Source: Anthopleura xanthogrammica (Eukaryota; Cnidaria; Anthozoa; Actiniaria; Actiniidae). From it: a stretch of 64,000 nucleotides of DNA. Location of the stretch: positions 8,405,763-8,469,762 of the forward strand of contig OZ025223.1 of NCBI GenBank assembly GCA_964019055.1, given 5' to 3'. The position numbers and the translations under genes were made by a program. This document shows positions 21,128-32,926 of the stretch, piece after piece (within the stretch, counting starts at the first letter, position 1; the number at the start of each line of letters is the position of its first letter). The notes below the pieces were generated by a model. It ran no database searches and was not told the DNA's origin. It saw only the letters and a program-made list of their open reading frames with translations.

Positions 21128-24100
21128 ATGAACGCTGAGAATGTTCGCTTATTGGTTAGTGCTTGTATTACCTACGGACATCTTGGGTACTTGAACTTAG
21201 AAGATCCAGAGTTAATCTGCCTTTACGAGGAGTTTCTAATCATATTGCAGTACCTTGGGGATATCTTAACTGTTATTCAGTTGTACATGCTTCTTGATGA
21301 GTTGGAAGGGAAAAATTGTTTAGAAGAGACTTCAAAATATGTTAACAAGGTTTCGAAGGTTTCAGAACGAAATGAAGCAACTGCGTTTTTATTAATGGCG
21401 GAAAGATATACACTGTTATACAAACCCTATAAAGCCATTGAGTGTTGTGAAAAGGCGATCAACATCTCAGGAAACCTAGTTATGAAAGACATAGAGGGAA
21501 ATGCATACGAAGTCCTTGCAGTAGTTTATGCAAAATTAGGCAAATACTACAAAGTGAAGGAATGTTCAGAAATCCTCCTAAAAATCGGCAAGGAAACAAG
21601 AAACAAGCAGATAGAGAGCATTGGCTACTTTCACTTAGGAAGCGCCTACAATAAATTGGGTAAATGGAATGAAGCCATTACATCTAACAAAGAGATCATA
21701 AAAATTGCTTCACAAATGGATAATAACGTGCTTTTAGGATCAGCTTATTCAAACATTGGATTTGCTTATCAAAACCTAGGTAATTCGGACCAGGCACAGA
21801 GTTATTTAGAAAGGGGCCTGAAAATTCGAAAAGAAATAGGTGACAGACGGGGAGAAGTTGATTCTTACGTCAACCTGGGAATTGCTTGCCGTATATTAGG
21901 CAAATACCAAGAGGCTATAAACTATTATCAAAACGGTTTGAGGATATCCCTGGACATCGGTGGAAAATATAATGAAGGAACTTTACACACAGATTTAGGT
22001 GGCATCTACTGGGCACAAGGCAAATACCACAAATCCATCGAATATCTTGAAAAAGGTCTTAAAGTTTTCAAAGACGTTGGATACAAAGTAGGAGAAGGGG
22101 AAGTATATAGACATCTTGCAATGGTGTATAGTAGTGTTGGAAAATTCCAAGAGTCTTGTGAAAGCCTTAATAAGAGCCTAGCGATAGCCATCGAAATAGA
22201 CAGTAAAGAAAATCAAATACGCTGCTATGAAAACTTCGGCATACTCCATTTTAATTTAAATGAGTATGAAAAAGCAATGGAGTACTATGTCAAGCGCCGG
22301 AACTTAGCACTTGAAATTGGTGACCAGAAGGCAGAAGTAGATACATACAACCACAATGGCTACATCTGCTTAGTTTCAGGCAGTCCTGAAGAGGCTATTA
22401 AATACTTTAAAAAGAGTCTGCATATTGCCACATCAATCAACAATAAAGAAGGAGAAGGAAATGCCTATCGTCACTTAGGAGAGGCATACTTTCGCATGAA
22501 GAAGTATGACGAAGCCATTAGTAATTTAGAAAGGAGTCTTAATAGTCCAATGCACAAGCATATGGTAGGATGTGCCAACCACACCCTTGGCTCGGTGTAC
22601 TACACTCTAAGTGCGATTTTTTATGAGGAAGGTGACGAAGAAAAGTTTCAAGATGCAAAATTAAAATCAGAAGAAAAGTTGAAAGACGCTTTGCAATGTT
22701 GGGAAGAGGAATTCAGTCATTTAAAGGACTTAAACGATTTCAAGATTTCCATTGTCGATACATTCATCGAAACCTACAAGCTGCTTACGAAAGTGCTGAT
22801 CGAACGTCAAAAGACGGAAGAGGCTTTGCTGATCAGTGATCGCGGGCGAGCACGTTCATTAGGAGATATTCTGGTTTCAAGGTATGGTATCACAGAAGAA
22901 AGAGCACCCAGCCAGGCACCACTTGACAGCACTGATGTAGAAAGAGTTTTGTCGAGTAATCAATTCTGCATTCTGTTTTTCGCAATAGTAGATAAAGACT
23001 TGCATGCTTGGGTGTTAACACATCAGAAGCCCATAGTTTTGGTTACCTATGACAACAAAGCATTGAGTGCTGTCAAAGCATTGAACAAGTTTTACTTGAT
23101 GAAAGGAGTTCGAACTATGAGATGCGAAAACCGATCTTTTGAATCAACAGAAGATTCTAGCCATCCCAACGTCAGGAGCGAAATTCAGACAAAAGAATCA
23201 TTGATTGCATCACGATCAGTTGAAAGAAACGTAGATCCAGTTGGGGAACCACAGACGAATGTAACTGAGCAACTCGAGGTCTTATTCAGTTTGCTCATTA
23301 CCCCTGTGATGCAACACCTTCAACAGGAAGAGATTGTCATCATTCCTGATGGGCCTTTGTACAAGATACCATTCGCAGCTCTGAGAGATCCAACTACAGG
23401 GAAATATTTGTCTGAAACAAAGAGTATTCGTATCTCACCATCACTAACCACTTTGAAATCTTTACAAGAATGTACTGTTGACCACCACAGTAAAACAGGT
23501 GCGCTGATAATTGGAGACCCAGATGTTGGAGAGGTAGTTCTACGAGGGAAAAAAACTTGCTTTACTCCTCTACCTTCAGCAAAACAAGAGGCTGATCTCA
23601 TTGCACCCATTCTGAATGCCAAACCATTGACTGGATCACAAGCAACTAAAAAATGGTCAAAAAACAACTACGAGAGGGTGTTGCTGTCATCCATATTGCA
23701 GCACATGGAGACTCAGAGCATGGACACATAGCCCTTGCCCCTCCACCCAGAACACATGCAACAAGTATTCCAGAAGAACCAGACTACATGTTAACAATGC
23801 AGGAGGTACAAGAGATTGGTGTTAAAGCACAACTTGTTGTCCTAAGCTGCTGTCACAGTGGTCGTGGTGACATCAAGGCAGAGGGAGTGGTTGGAATGAG
23901 TCGAGCCTTTCTTGCTGCAGGAGCTCGTGCTGTTGTAGCGTCGTTGTGGGCCATTGACGACGAAGCTACTTTGAGTTTCATGGCAAGCTTTTACACGTTT
24001 CTAAAGGATGGAGACAGTGTCAGTAAAAGCCTCCAGAAAGCTATGGATGACATAAGAGAAGAAGGCTACGAAGATCCAAAGTACTGGGCTCCTTTCTTTC

Positions 24101-24132
24101 TTATTGGTGATGATGTCACCATCAGTGTATGA
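21128..24132 (+). pseudogene. TPR-CHAT protein, copy 3 (one-base frameshift)
   Basis: The frame from the ATG at 21128 carries the conserved N-terminus, about ten 40-residue TPR units and the first two thirds of the CHAT domain. It then leaves frame at about 23648-23652 and stops at 23731. Copies 1, 2 and 4 read ACTAAA[GC]AAATGG there, while copy 3 reads ACTAAAAAATGG, one base shorter in an A run. The remaining frame (from 23653 to 24132) continues perfectly with HIAAHG, SCCHSG and the normal C-terminus. The break lies only 17 codons before the catalytic His, so the encoded protein would have no active site. Everything else is well preserved, so this is either a very recent pseudogene, an allele, or an error in a homopolymer of the assembly. 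The leader and splice acceptor (21085) are intact. Confidence 0.85.
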
Positions 24133-24720
24133 GAAATGAGAGAGAACCAAGATTACAGTGAACCAAAGTACTGGGCTCCAATCTTTCTTATTAGTGATGA
24201 TGTCACCATCAGTGTATGAGAAATTAGAGAGAACCAAGATTACAGTGAGCCAAAGTACTAGACTCCTTTCTTTCTTATTGGTGATGATGTCACCATCAGT
24301 GTATGAGAAATTAGAGAGAACCAAGATTACAGTGAAGCAAAGTACTAGACTCCTTTCTTTCTTATTGGTGATGATGTTACCATCAGTGTATGAGAAATGA
24401 GAGAGAACCAAGATTACAGTGAACCAAAGTACTGGACTCCTTTCTTTCTTATTGGTGATTATGTCACCATCAGTCGTATGAGAAATGAGAGAGAACCAAG
24501 ATTACAGTGAACCAAAGTACTGGACTCCTTTCTTTCTTATTGGTGATGATGTCACCATCAATCGTATGAGAAATGAGACAGAACCAAGATTACAGTGAAC
24601 CAAAGTACTGTACTCCTTTATTTCTTATCATTGATGATGTTACCATCAGTGTATGAGAAATGAGGGAGAAAGAAGATTACAGTGAACCAAAGTACTAGAC
24701 TCCTACTAGCAGTGTATAAA
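24133..24720 (+). repeat. 87-bp tandem array after copy 3
   Basis: Unit words occur at 24076 (in the gene), 24163, 24250, 24337, 24424, 24512, 24600 and 24687, so there are seven extra units. Two steps are 88 bp because of an inserted C (CAGTCGTATG, CAATCGTATG). Units three and four have TAC TAG instead of TAC TGG, closing the mini-frame. These defects argue that the array is not under coding constraint here. Confidence 0.88.
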
Positions 24721-25036
24721 ACATTAGAGACAGCGATCTAACTTTTAAAACCTTGTTTTAATCTAGTTAAGTACCGGGCCGTGGAAGGGAGGAATAGGGG
24801 GTGGGAGTGTAATTTGACAATGCAGCGGTATTCCAATAGGTGGGGGGAAATACCATAACATTGAAATGGCTTCCCATAAAAATGGTTTATGAGTGGTGAA
24901 CCTATACGGTACTGACTTACAGCACGTTACACGGTATGACATTCCGTAACATTGAAATGGCTTTCCATATGAATGGTTACCGTACGTGTTGGGAACTTAA
25001 GGTACTGTCCTACAGCAACAAGTACACGGCATGGCT
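24721..25036. other. Flank between the 87-bp array and the 75-bp minisatellite
   Basis: Contains several copies of CCATAACATTGAAATGGCTT-type words, matching the copy-2 flank near 9560-9600. No gene is seen. Confidence 0.5.
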
Positions 25037-28000
25037 ACGAATCTTATGTGTTATCCATTGACAACATGTAGTTATGGCTACGGTAAGACAAGGTATGGCT
25101 GTAGCACGGCTATGAATCTTGAGTGTTATCCATTGACAACATGTAGTTATGGCTACGGTAAGACAAGGTATGGCTGTAGCACGGCTACGAATCTTGAGTG
25201 TTATCCATTGACAACATGTAGTTATGGCTACGGTAAGACAAGGTATGGCTGTAGCACGGCTATGAATCTTGAGTGTTATCCATTGACAACATGTAGTTAT
25301 GGCTACGGTAAGACAAGGTATGGCTGTAGCACGGCTATGAATCTTGAGTGTTATCCATTGACAACATGTAGTTATGGCTACGGTAAGACAAGGTATGGCT
25401 GTAGCACGGCTACGAATCTTGAGTGTTATCCATTGACAACATGTAGTTATGGCTACGGTAAGACAAGGTATGGCTGTAGCACGGCTATGAATCTTGAGTG
25501 TTATCCATTGACAACATGTAGTTATGGCTACGGTAAGACAAGGTATGGCTGTAGCACGGCTATGAATCTTGAGTGTTATCCATTGACAACATGTAGTTAT
25601 GGCTACGGTAAGACAAGGTATGGCTGTAGCACGGCTACGAATCTTATGTGTTATCCATTGACAACATGTAGTTATGGCTACGGTAAGACAAGGTATGGCT
25701 GTAGCACGGCTATGAATCTTGAGTGTTATCCATTGACAACATGTAGTTATGGCTACGGTAAGACAAGGTATGGCTGTAGCACGGCTATGAATCTTGAGTG
25801 TTATCCATTGACAACATGTAGTTATGGCTACGGTAAGACGAGGTATGGCTGTAGCACGGCTATGAATCTTGAGTGTTACCCATTGACAACATGTAGTTAT
25901 GGCTACGGTAAGACAAGGTATGGCTGTAGCACGGCTATGAATCTTGAGTGTTACCCATTGACAACATGTAGTTATGGCTACGGTAAGACAAGGTATGGCT
26001 GTAGCACGGCTATGAATCTTGAGTGTTACCCATTGACAACATGTAGTTATGGCTACGGTAAGACAAGGTATGGCTGTAGCACGGCTACGAATCTTGAGTG
26101 TTACCCATTGACAACATGTAGTTATGGCTACGGTAAGACAAGGAATGGCTGTAGCACGGCTATGAATCTTGAGTGTTATCCATTGACAACATGTAGTTAT
26201 GGCTACGGTAAGACAAGGTATGGCTGTAGCACGGCTATGAATCTTGAGTGTTATCCATTGAGAACATGTAGTTATGGCTACGGTAAGACAAGGTATGGCT
26301 GTAGCACGGCTATGAATCTTGAGTGTTATCCATTGACAACATGTAGTTATGGCTACGGTAAGACAAGGTATGGCTGTAGCACGGCTATGAATCTTGAGTG
26401 TTATCCATTGACAACATGTAGTTATGGCTACGGTAAGACAAGGTATGGCTGTAGCACGGCTATGAATCTTGAGTGTTATCCATTGACAACATGTAGTTAT
26501 GGCTACGGTAAGACAAGGTATGGCTGTAGCACGGCTATGAATCTTGAGTGTTATCCATTGAGAACATGTAGTTATGGCTACGGTAAGACAAGGTATGGCT
26601 GTAGCACGGCTACGAATCTTGAGTGTTATCCATTGACAACATGTAGTTGTGGCTACGGTAAGACAAGGTATGGCTGTAGCACGGCTATGAATCTTGAGTG
26701 TTATCCATTGAGAACATGTAGTTATGGCTACGGTAAGACAAGGTATGGCTGTAGCACGGCTATGAATCTTGAGTGTTATCCATTGACAACATGTAGTTAT
26801 GGCTACGGTAAGACAAGGTATGGCTGTAGCACGGCTATGAATCTTGAGTGTTATCCATTGAGAACATGTAGTTATGGCTACGGTAAGACAAGGTATGGCT
26901 GTAGCACGGCTACGAATCTTGAGTGTTATCCATTGACAACATGTAGTTGTGGCTACGGTAAGACAAGGTATGGCTGTAGCACGGCTATGAATCTTGAGTG
27001 TTATCCATTGAGAACATGTAGTTATGGCTACGGTAAGACAAGGTATGGCTGTAGCACGGCTATGAATCTTGAGTGTTATCCATTGACAACATGTAGTTAT
27101 GGCTACGGTAAGACAAGGTATGGCTGTAGCACGGCTATGAATCTTGAGTGTTACCCATTGACAACATGTAGTTATGGCTACGGTAAGACAAGGTATGGCT
27201 GTAGCACGGCTATGAATCTTGAGTGTTATCCATTGACAACATGTAGTTATGGCTACGGTAAGACAAGGTATGGCTGTAGCACGGCTATGAATCTTGAGTG
27301 TTATCCATTGACAACATGTAGTTATGGCTACGGTAAGACAAGGTATGGCTGTAGCACGGCTACGAATCTTGAGTGTTACCCATTGACAACATGTAGTTAT
27401 GGCTACGGTAAGACAAGGTATGGCTGTAGCACGGCTATGAATCTTGAGTGTTATCCATTGACAACATGTAGTTATGGCTACGGTAAGACGAGGTATGGCT
27501 GTAGCACGGCTATGAATCTTGAGTGTTATCCATTGAGAACATGTAGTTATGGCTACGGTAAGACAAGGTATGGCTGTAGCACGGCTACGAATCTTGAGTG
27601 TTATCCATTGACAACATGTAGTTGTGGCTACGGTAAGACAAGGTATGGCTGTAGCACGGCTATGAATCTTGAGTGTTATCCATTGAGAACATGTAGTTAT
27701 GGCTACGGTAAGACAAGGTATGGCTGTAGCACGGCTATGAATCTTGAGTGTTACCCATTGACAACATGTAGTTATGGCTACGGTAAGACAAGGTATGGCT
27801 GTAGCACGGCTATGAATCTTGAGTGTTACCCATTGACAACATGTAGTTATGGCTACGGTAAGACAAGGTATGGCTGTAGCACGGCTACGAATCTTGAGTG
27901 TTACCCATTGACAACATGTAGTTATGGCTACGGTAAGACAAGGAATGGCTGTAGCACGGCTATGAATCTTGAGTGTTATCCATTGACAACATGTAGTTAT

Positions 28001-31000
28001 GGCTACGGTAAGACAAGGTATGGCTGTAGCACGGCTATGAATCTTGAGTGTTATCCATTGAGAACATGTAGTTATGGCTACGGTAAGACAAGGTATGGCT
28101 GTAGCACGGCTATGAATCTTGAGTGTTATCCATTGACAACATGTAGTTATGGCTACGGTAAGACAAGGTATGGCTGTAGCACGGCTATGAATCTTGAGTG
28201 TTATCCATTGACAACATGTAGTTATGGCTACGGTAAGACAAGGTATGGCTGTAGCACGGCTATGAATCTTGAGTGTTACCCATTGACAACATGTAGTTAT
28301 GGCTACGGTAAGACAAGGTATGGCTGTAGCACGGCTATGAATCTTGAGTGTTATCCATTGACAACATGTAGTTATGGCTACGGTAAGACAAGGTATGGCT
28401 GTAGCACGGCTAGGAATCTTGAGTGTTATCCATTGAGAACATGTAGTTATGGCTACGGTAAGACAAGGTATGGCTGTAGCACGGCTATGAATCTTGAGTG
28501 TTATCCATTGACAACATGTAGTTATGGCTACGGTAAGACAAGGTATGGCTGTAGCACGGCTATGAATCTTGAGTGTTATCCATTGACAACATGTAGTTAT
28601 GGCTACGGTAAGACAAGGTATGGCTGTAGCACGGCTATGAATCTTGAGTGTTATCCATTGAGAACATGTAGTTATGGCTACGGTAAGACAAGGTATGGCT
28701 GTAGCACGGCTACGAATCTTGAGTGTTATCCATTGACAACATGTAGTTGTGGCTACGGTAAGACAAGGTATGGCTGTAGCACGGCTATGAATCTTGAGTG
28801 TTATCCATTGAGAACATGTAGTTATGGCTACGGTAAGACAAGGTATGGCTGTAGCACGGCTATGAATCTTGAGTGTTATCCATTGACAACATGTAGTTAT
28901 GGCTACGGTAAGACAAGGTATGGCTGTAGCACGGCTATGAATCTTGAGTGTTACCCATTGACAACATGTAGTTATGGCTACGGTAAGACAAGGTATGGCT
29001 GTAGCACGGCTATGAATCTTGAGTGTTATCCATTGACAACATGTAGTTATGGCTACGGTAAGACAAGGTATGGCTGTAGCACGGCTATGAATCTTGAGTG
29101 TTATCCATTGACAACATGTAGTTATGGCTACGGTAAGACAAGGTATGGCTGTAGCACGGCTACGAATCTTGAGTGTTACCCATTGACAACATGTAGTTAT
29201 GGCTACGGTAAGACAAGGTATGGCTGTAGCACGGCTATGAATCTTGAGTGTTATCCATTGACAACATGTAGTTATGGCTACGGTAAGACGAGGTATGGCT
29301 GTAGCACGGCTATGAATCTTGAGTGTTATCCATTGAGAACATGTAGTTATGGCTACGGTAAGACAAGGTATGGCTGTAGCACGGCTACGAATCTTGAGTG
29401 TTATCCATTGACAACATGTAGTTGTGGCTACGGTAAGACAAGGTATGGCTGTAGCACGGCTATGAATCTTGAGTGTTATCCATTGAGAACATGTAGTTAT
29501 GGCTACGGTAAGACAAGGTATGGCTGTAGCACGGCTATGAATCTTGAGTGTTACCCATTGACAACATGTAGTTATGGCTACGGTAAGACAAGGTATGGCT
29601 GTAGCACGGCTATGAATCTTGAGTGTTACCCATTGACAACATGTAGTTATGGCTACGGTAAGACAAGGTATGGCTGTAGCACGGCTATGAATCTTGAGTG
29701 TTACCCATTGACAACATGTAGTTATGGCTACGGTAAGACAAGGTATGGCTGTAGCACGGCTACGAATCTTGAGTGTTACCCATTGACAACATGTAGTTAT
29801 GGCTACGGTAAGACAAGGAATGGCTGTAGCACGGCTATGAATCTTGAGTGTTATCCATTGACAACATGTAGTTATGGCTACGGTAAGACAAGGTATGGCT
29901 GTAGCACGGCTATGAATCTTGAGTGTTATCCATTGAGAACATGTAGTTATGGCTACGGTAAGACAAGGTATGGCTGTAGCACGGCTATGAATCTTGAGTG
30001 TTATCCATTGACAACATGTAGTTATGGCTACGGTAAGACAAGGTATGGCTGTAGCACGGCTATGAATCTTGAGTGTTATCCATTGACAACATGTAGTTGT
30101 GGCTACGGTAAGACAAGGTATGGCTGTAGCACGGCTATGAATCTTGAGTGTTATCCATTGACAACATGTAGTTATGGCTACGGTAAGACAAGGTATGGCT
30201 GTAGCACGGCTATGAATCTTGAGTGTTATCCATTGACAACATGTAGTTATGGCTACGGTAAGACAAGGTATGGCTGTAGCACGGCTATGAATCTTGAGTG
30301 TTATCCATTGACAACATGTAGTTATGGCTACGGTAAGACAAGGTATGGCTGTAGCACGGCTATGAATCTTGAGTGTTATCCATTGACAACATGTAGTTAT
30401 GGCTACGGTAAGACAAGGTATGGCTGTAGCACGGCTATGAATCTTGAGTGTTATCCATTGACAACATGTAGTTATGGCTACGGTAAGACAAGGTATGGCT
30501 GTAGCACGGCTATGAATCTTGAGTGTTATCCATTGACAACATGTAGTTATGGCTACGGTAAGACAAGGTATGGCTGTAGCACGGCTATGAATCTTGAGTG
30601 TTACCCATTGACAACATGTAGTTATGGCTACGGTAAGACAAGGTATGGCTGTAGCACGGCTATGAATCTTGAGTGTTATCCATTGACAACATGTAGTTAT
30701 GGCTACGGTAAGACAAGGTATGGCTGTAGCACGGCTACGAATCTTGAGTGTTACCTATTGACAACATGTAGTTATGGCTACGGTAAGACAAGGTATGGCT
30801 GTAGCACGGCTATGAATCTTGAGTGTTACCCATTGACAACATGTAGTTATGGCTACGGTAAGACAAGGTATGGCTGTAGCACGGCTATGAATCTTGAGTG
30901 TTATCCATTGACAACATGTAGTTATGGCTACGGTAAGACAAGGTATGGCTGTAGCACGGCTATGAATCTTGAGTGTTATCCATTGACAACATGTAGTTAT

Positions 31001-31111
31001 GGCTACGGTAAGACAAGGTATGGCTGTAGCACGGCTATGAATCTTGAGTGTTATCCATTGAGAACATGTAGTTATGGCTACGGTAAGACAAGGTATGGCT
31101 GTAGCACGGCT
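25037..31111 (+). repeat. 75-bp minisatellite, 81 units, with a 2043-codon open frame
   Basis: Unit starts are exactly 75 bp apart from 25037 to 31112, giving 81 units. One forward frame (25031-31162) has no stop and would encode a 25-residue repeat beginning MNLECYPLTTCSYGYGKTRY, with three cysteines per unit, no signal peptide and a 16-residue unique tail. About eight sites vary between units. Only two of these changes are silent (TAT/TAC at codon 6, ACA/ACG at codon 18). The others change the residue (Met/Thr/Arg at codon 1, Glu/Met at codon 4, Pro/Leu at codon 7, Thr/Arg at codon 9, Tyr/Cys at codon 13, Tyr/Asn at codon 20). That pattern gives no sign of protein-level selection. The open frame follows from 75 being divisible by 3. 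I rate it a minisatellite first and a possible protein second. Confidence 0.95.
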
Positions 31112-32857
31112 ATGAATCGGTTCCCAGTCATGCGAAAACCATTCTATAATAAATCATTTTAATTGTTTGTATATATGACACTTGCTTAATAGTTATAGGT
31201 TGTACTGTACTTCATTAGTAATTCATAACCTTAGCAGCCAACGAGGTCTTTTCAATTGGGTCATATGGAAGTGCCTTGACACCGGATCAAACACTGATCA
31301 ACACATTGATAATGACATTAGTTTTTAATGTATTTTCCATTTGTACCACAATACTTTAAAATATCATCAGGATTATATTAGTCTTATATTCTTAGTAAAG
31401 GAATAAATGCCATTAATGTAATAAGAAGTATTTTAAGACTCTACTGACTTCTAGCATTCGTAGTTCACTTTTGATCTTACCTTTGGCTTCTGTTCGAAGC
31501 GAGACGGGGTATTTAACGCAGATGAAACTGAAACAGCTTGGATGTACGAGAAATGGGGAATTTAATGGGTACACCTAAAAAAACTGGTTATCTATACACA
31601 CATCAAGAGTTCCGTGCTACTGCTCTAAGCGCATGCTCAAGGGATTAAAAAGTGGGATAAAATTTGTAAAATATGCTATATTTTAGTTGTATCTTTCTTG
31701 TCAAGTACAATTTTCACTAAATATTCAAGATCGCGTACCGTTAAGCGAATTCTGAATCAAATATACCGAAAAATTGCATATTATACAAAATATCATCCCA
31801 CTTTTTAATCCTTTGAGCATGCGCATTGAGCAGCAGCGCGGAACGCTTGATGCGTCTATAGCAGGGATTTTAAACGCTTGACCGGAAGTCAACATTGCTT
31901 GAGGACTGGGTTCTAGCTATTACCTGATCACGTGAAGATGCCGATTGCTACAGTGTCAAGAGAGAAGGTAAGCTTAAAGATACGGAGTAAAGTTTAACTA
32001 AAATAATACCATTCTGTTCTATTAGGCCATAAGTTATTATGCTAAAAATCTACAGGACCCGTGGTCACAGGGGTGTTAACAACAAATCTCCTGAGGGCCA
32101 GTGAATGTGAACATACCCCCCTTGATCTCGACCCGTAATGTTATCATACCCACTCTGTTGTGGGGGAGGGGGTGGGGGTTACAGTTCACTAGTGAATAAT
32201 TGCCTATCAAGGGATTTTACGTGAGATTAGGGCTTGTCATCAAAACATACAAAGTTCTCTTATACTTATTTGCGTCGACAAAGAATTAAGGCCAACTAAC
32301 GTACGTCCGAAACGGACTTTTATTGTAGCCCGAAGGTAAATTGAATTCAATTTAAAAGGTAACGAAGCGACGACTGTGTTGCATGGTACAGCTTCCGGTG
32401 AAACTTCGTTGCGTACAGGGTTTCCAAGGAGAAAGACCGTTACTGGGGAATAGAGAAGAAGGTAAAGGGCATTTATGAGCGGATATTTTCAACTAATGAA
32501 GACGGTATATGAACTAAGTAAAACATTATTGTCGTCTAAATAACGTTGATATATTGAGTTACTGTCACGCTATCAATGTAACATGATCTGGTTCCATAAG
32601 GGGCGTGTAACTTTCTCTTTCTCTTGAGTTCAGTCGAGTAAGTAAAGACCTATGCTCATAGAACGAGTTATCTTCTTTTTAAAATTGTCTTCATTGTCTT
32701 CCTCGAGACTATAATACGTACAACAACGATACAGTCTACGAATGACCTGAAGAACTACAACAATCCGTTTGGTATTTTTAAACCAGCGATGCCAATACTG
32801 AACATTTCCACATCTGTCTGAAGACAAAGGCTGACAATCATGCTGTCGTATTCTCCT
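31112..32857. other. Spacer after the minisatellite
   Basis: Positions 31112-31260 and 31455-31550 match the copy-2 downstream region (around 9700-9960 and 13500-13600). A MITE occupies 31592-31861. The rest, including a short GGGGGAGGGGGTGGGGG run near 32161, holds no gene I can support. Confidence 0.5.
31592..31861. mobile_element. 270-bp MITE with about 75-bp inverted arms
   Basis: The left arm (CATCAAGAGTTCCGTGCTAC ... GGATTAAAAAGTGGGAT) pairs with the right arm (ATCCCACTTTTTAATCC ... GCGGAACGCTTGATG). The arms carry several mismatches, so this insertion is older than the hairpin at 12.8 kb. Confidence 0.65.
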
Positions 32858-32926
32858 CGACGAACAAGGAATAACAGATCTTCTCAACCCTCATGAACAC
32901 ATCTAGTTTGGTCCAGTGTTTGTTTG
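32858..32926 (+). promoter_or_regulatory. Candidate noncoding first exon of TPR-CHAT copy 4
   Basis: Conserved with 13723-13790 and ends in the donor TTTG|GTAAGTATA. With the acceptor at 35211 it would define a 2.3-kb 5'UTR intron. The sequence before the block is unrelated between the two copies, so the shared duplication begins at or near this exon. Confidence 0.45.

Noticed and set aside
25031..31162. CRISPR-like or direct-repeat/spacer array
   Set aside because: Units are contiguous with no unique spacers, and the context is a eukaryotic genome.
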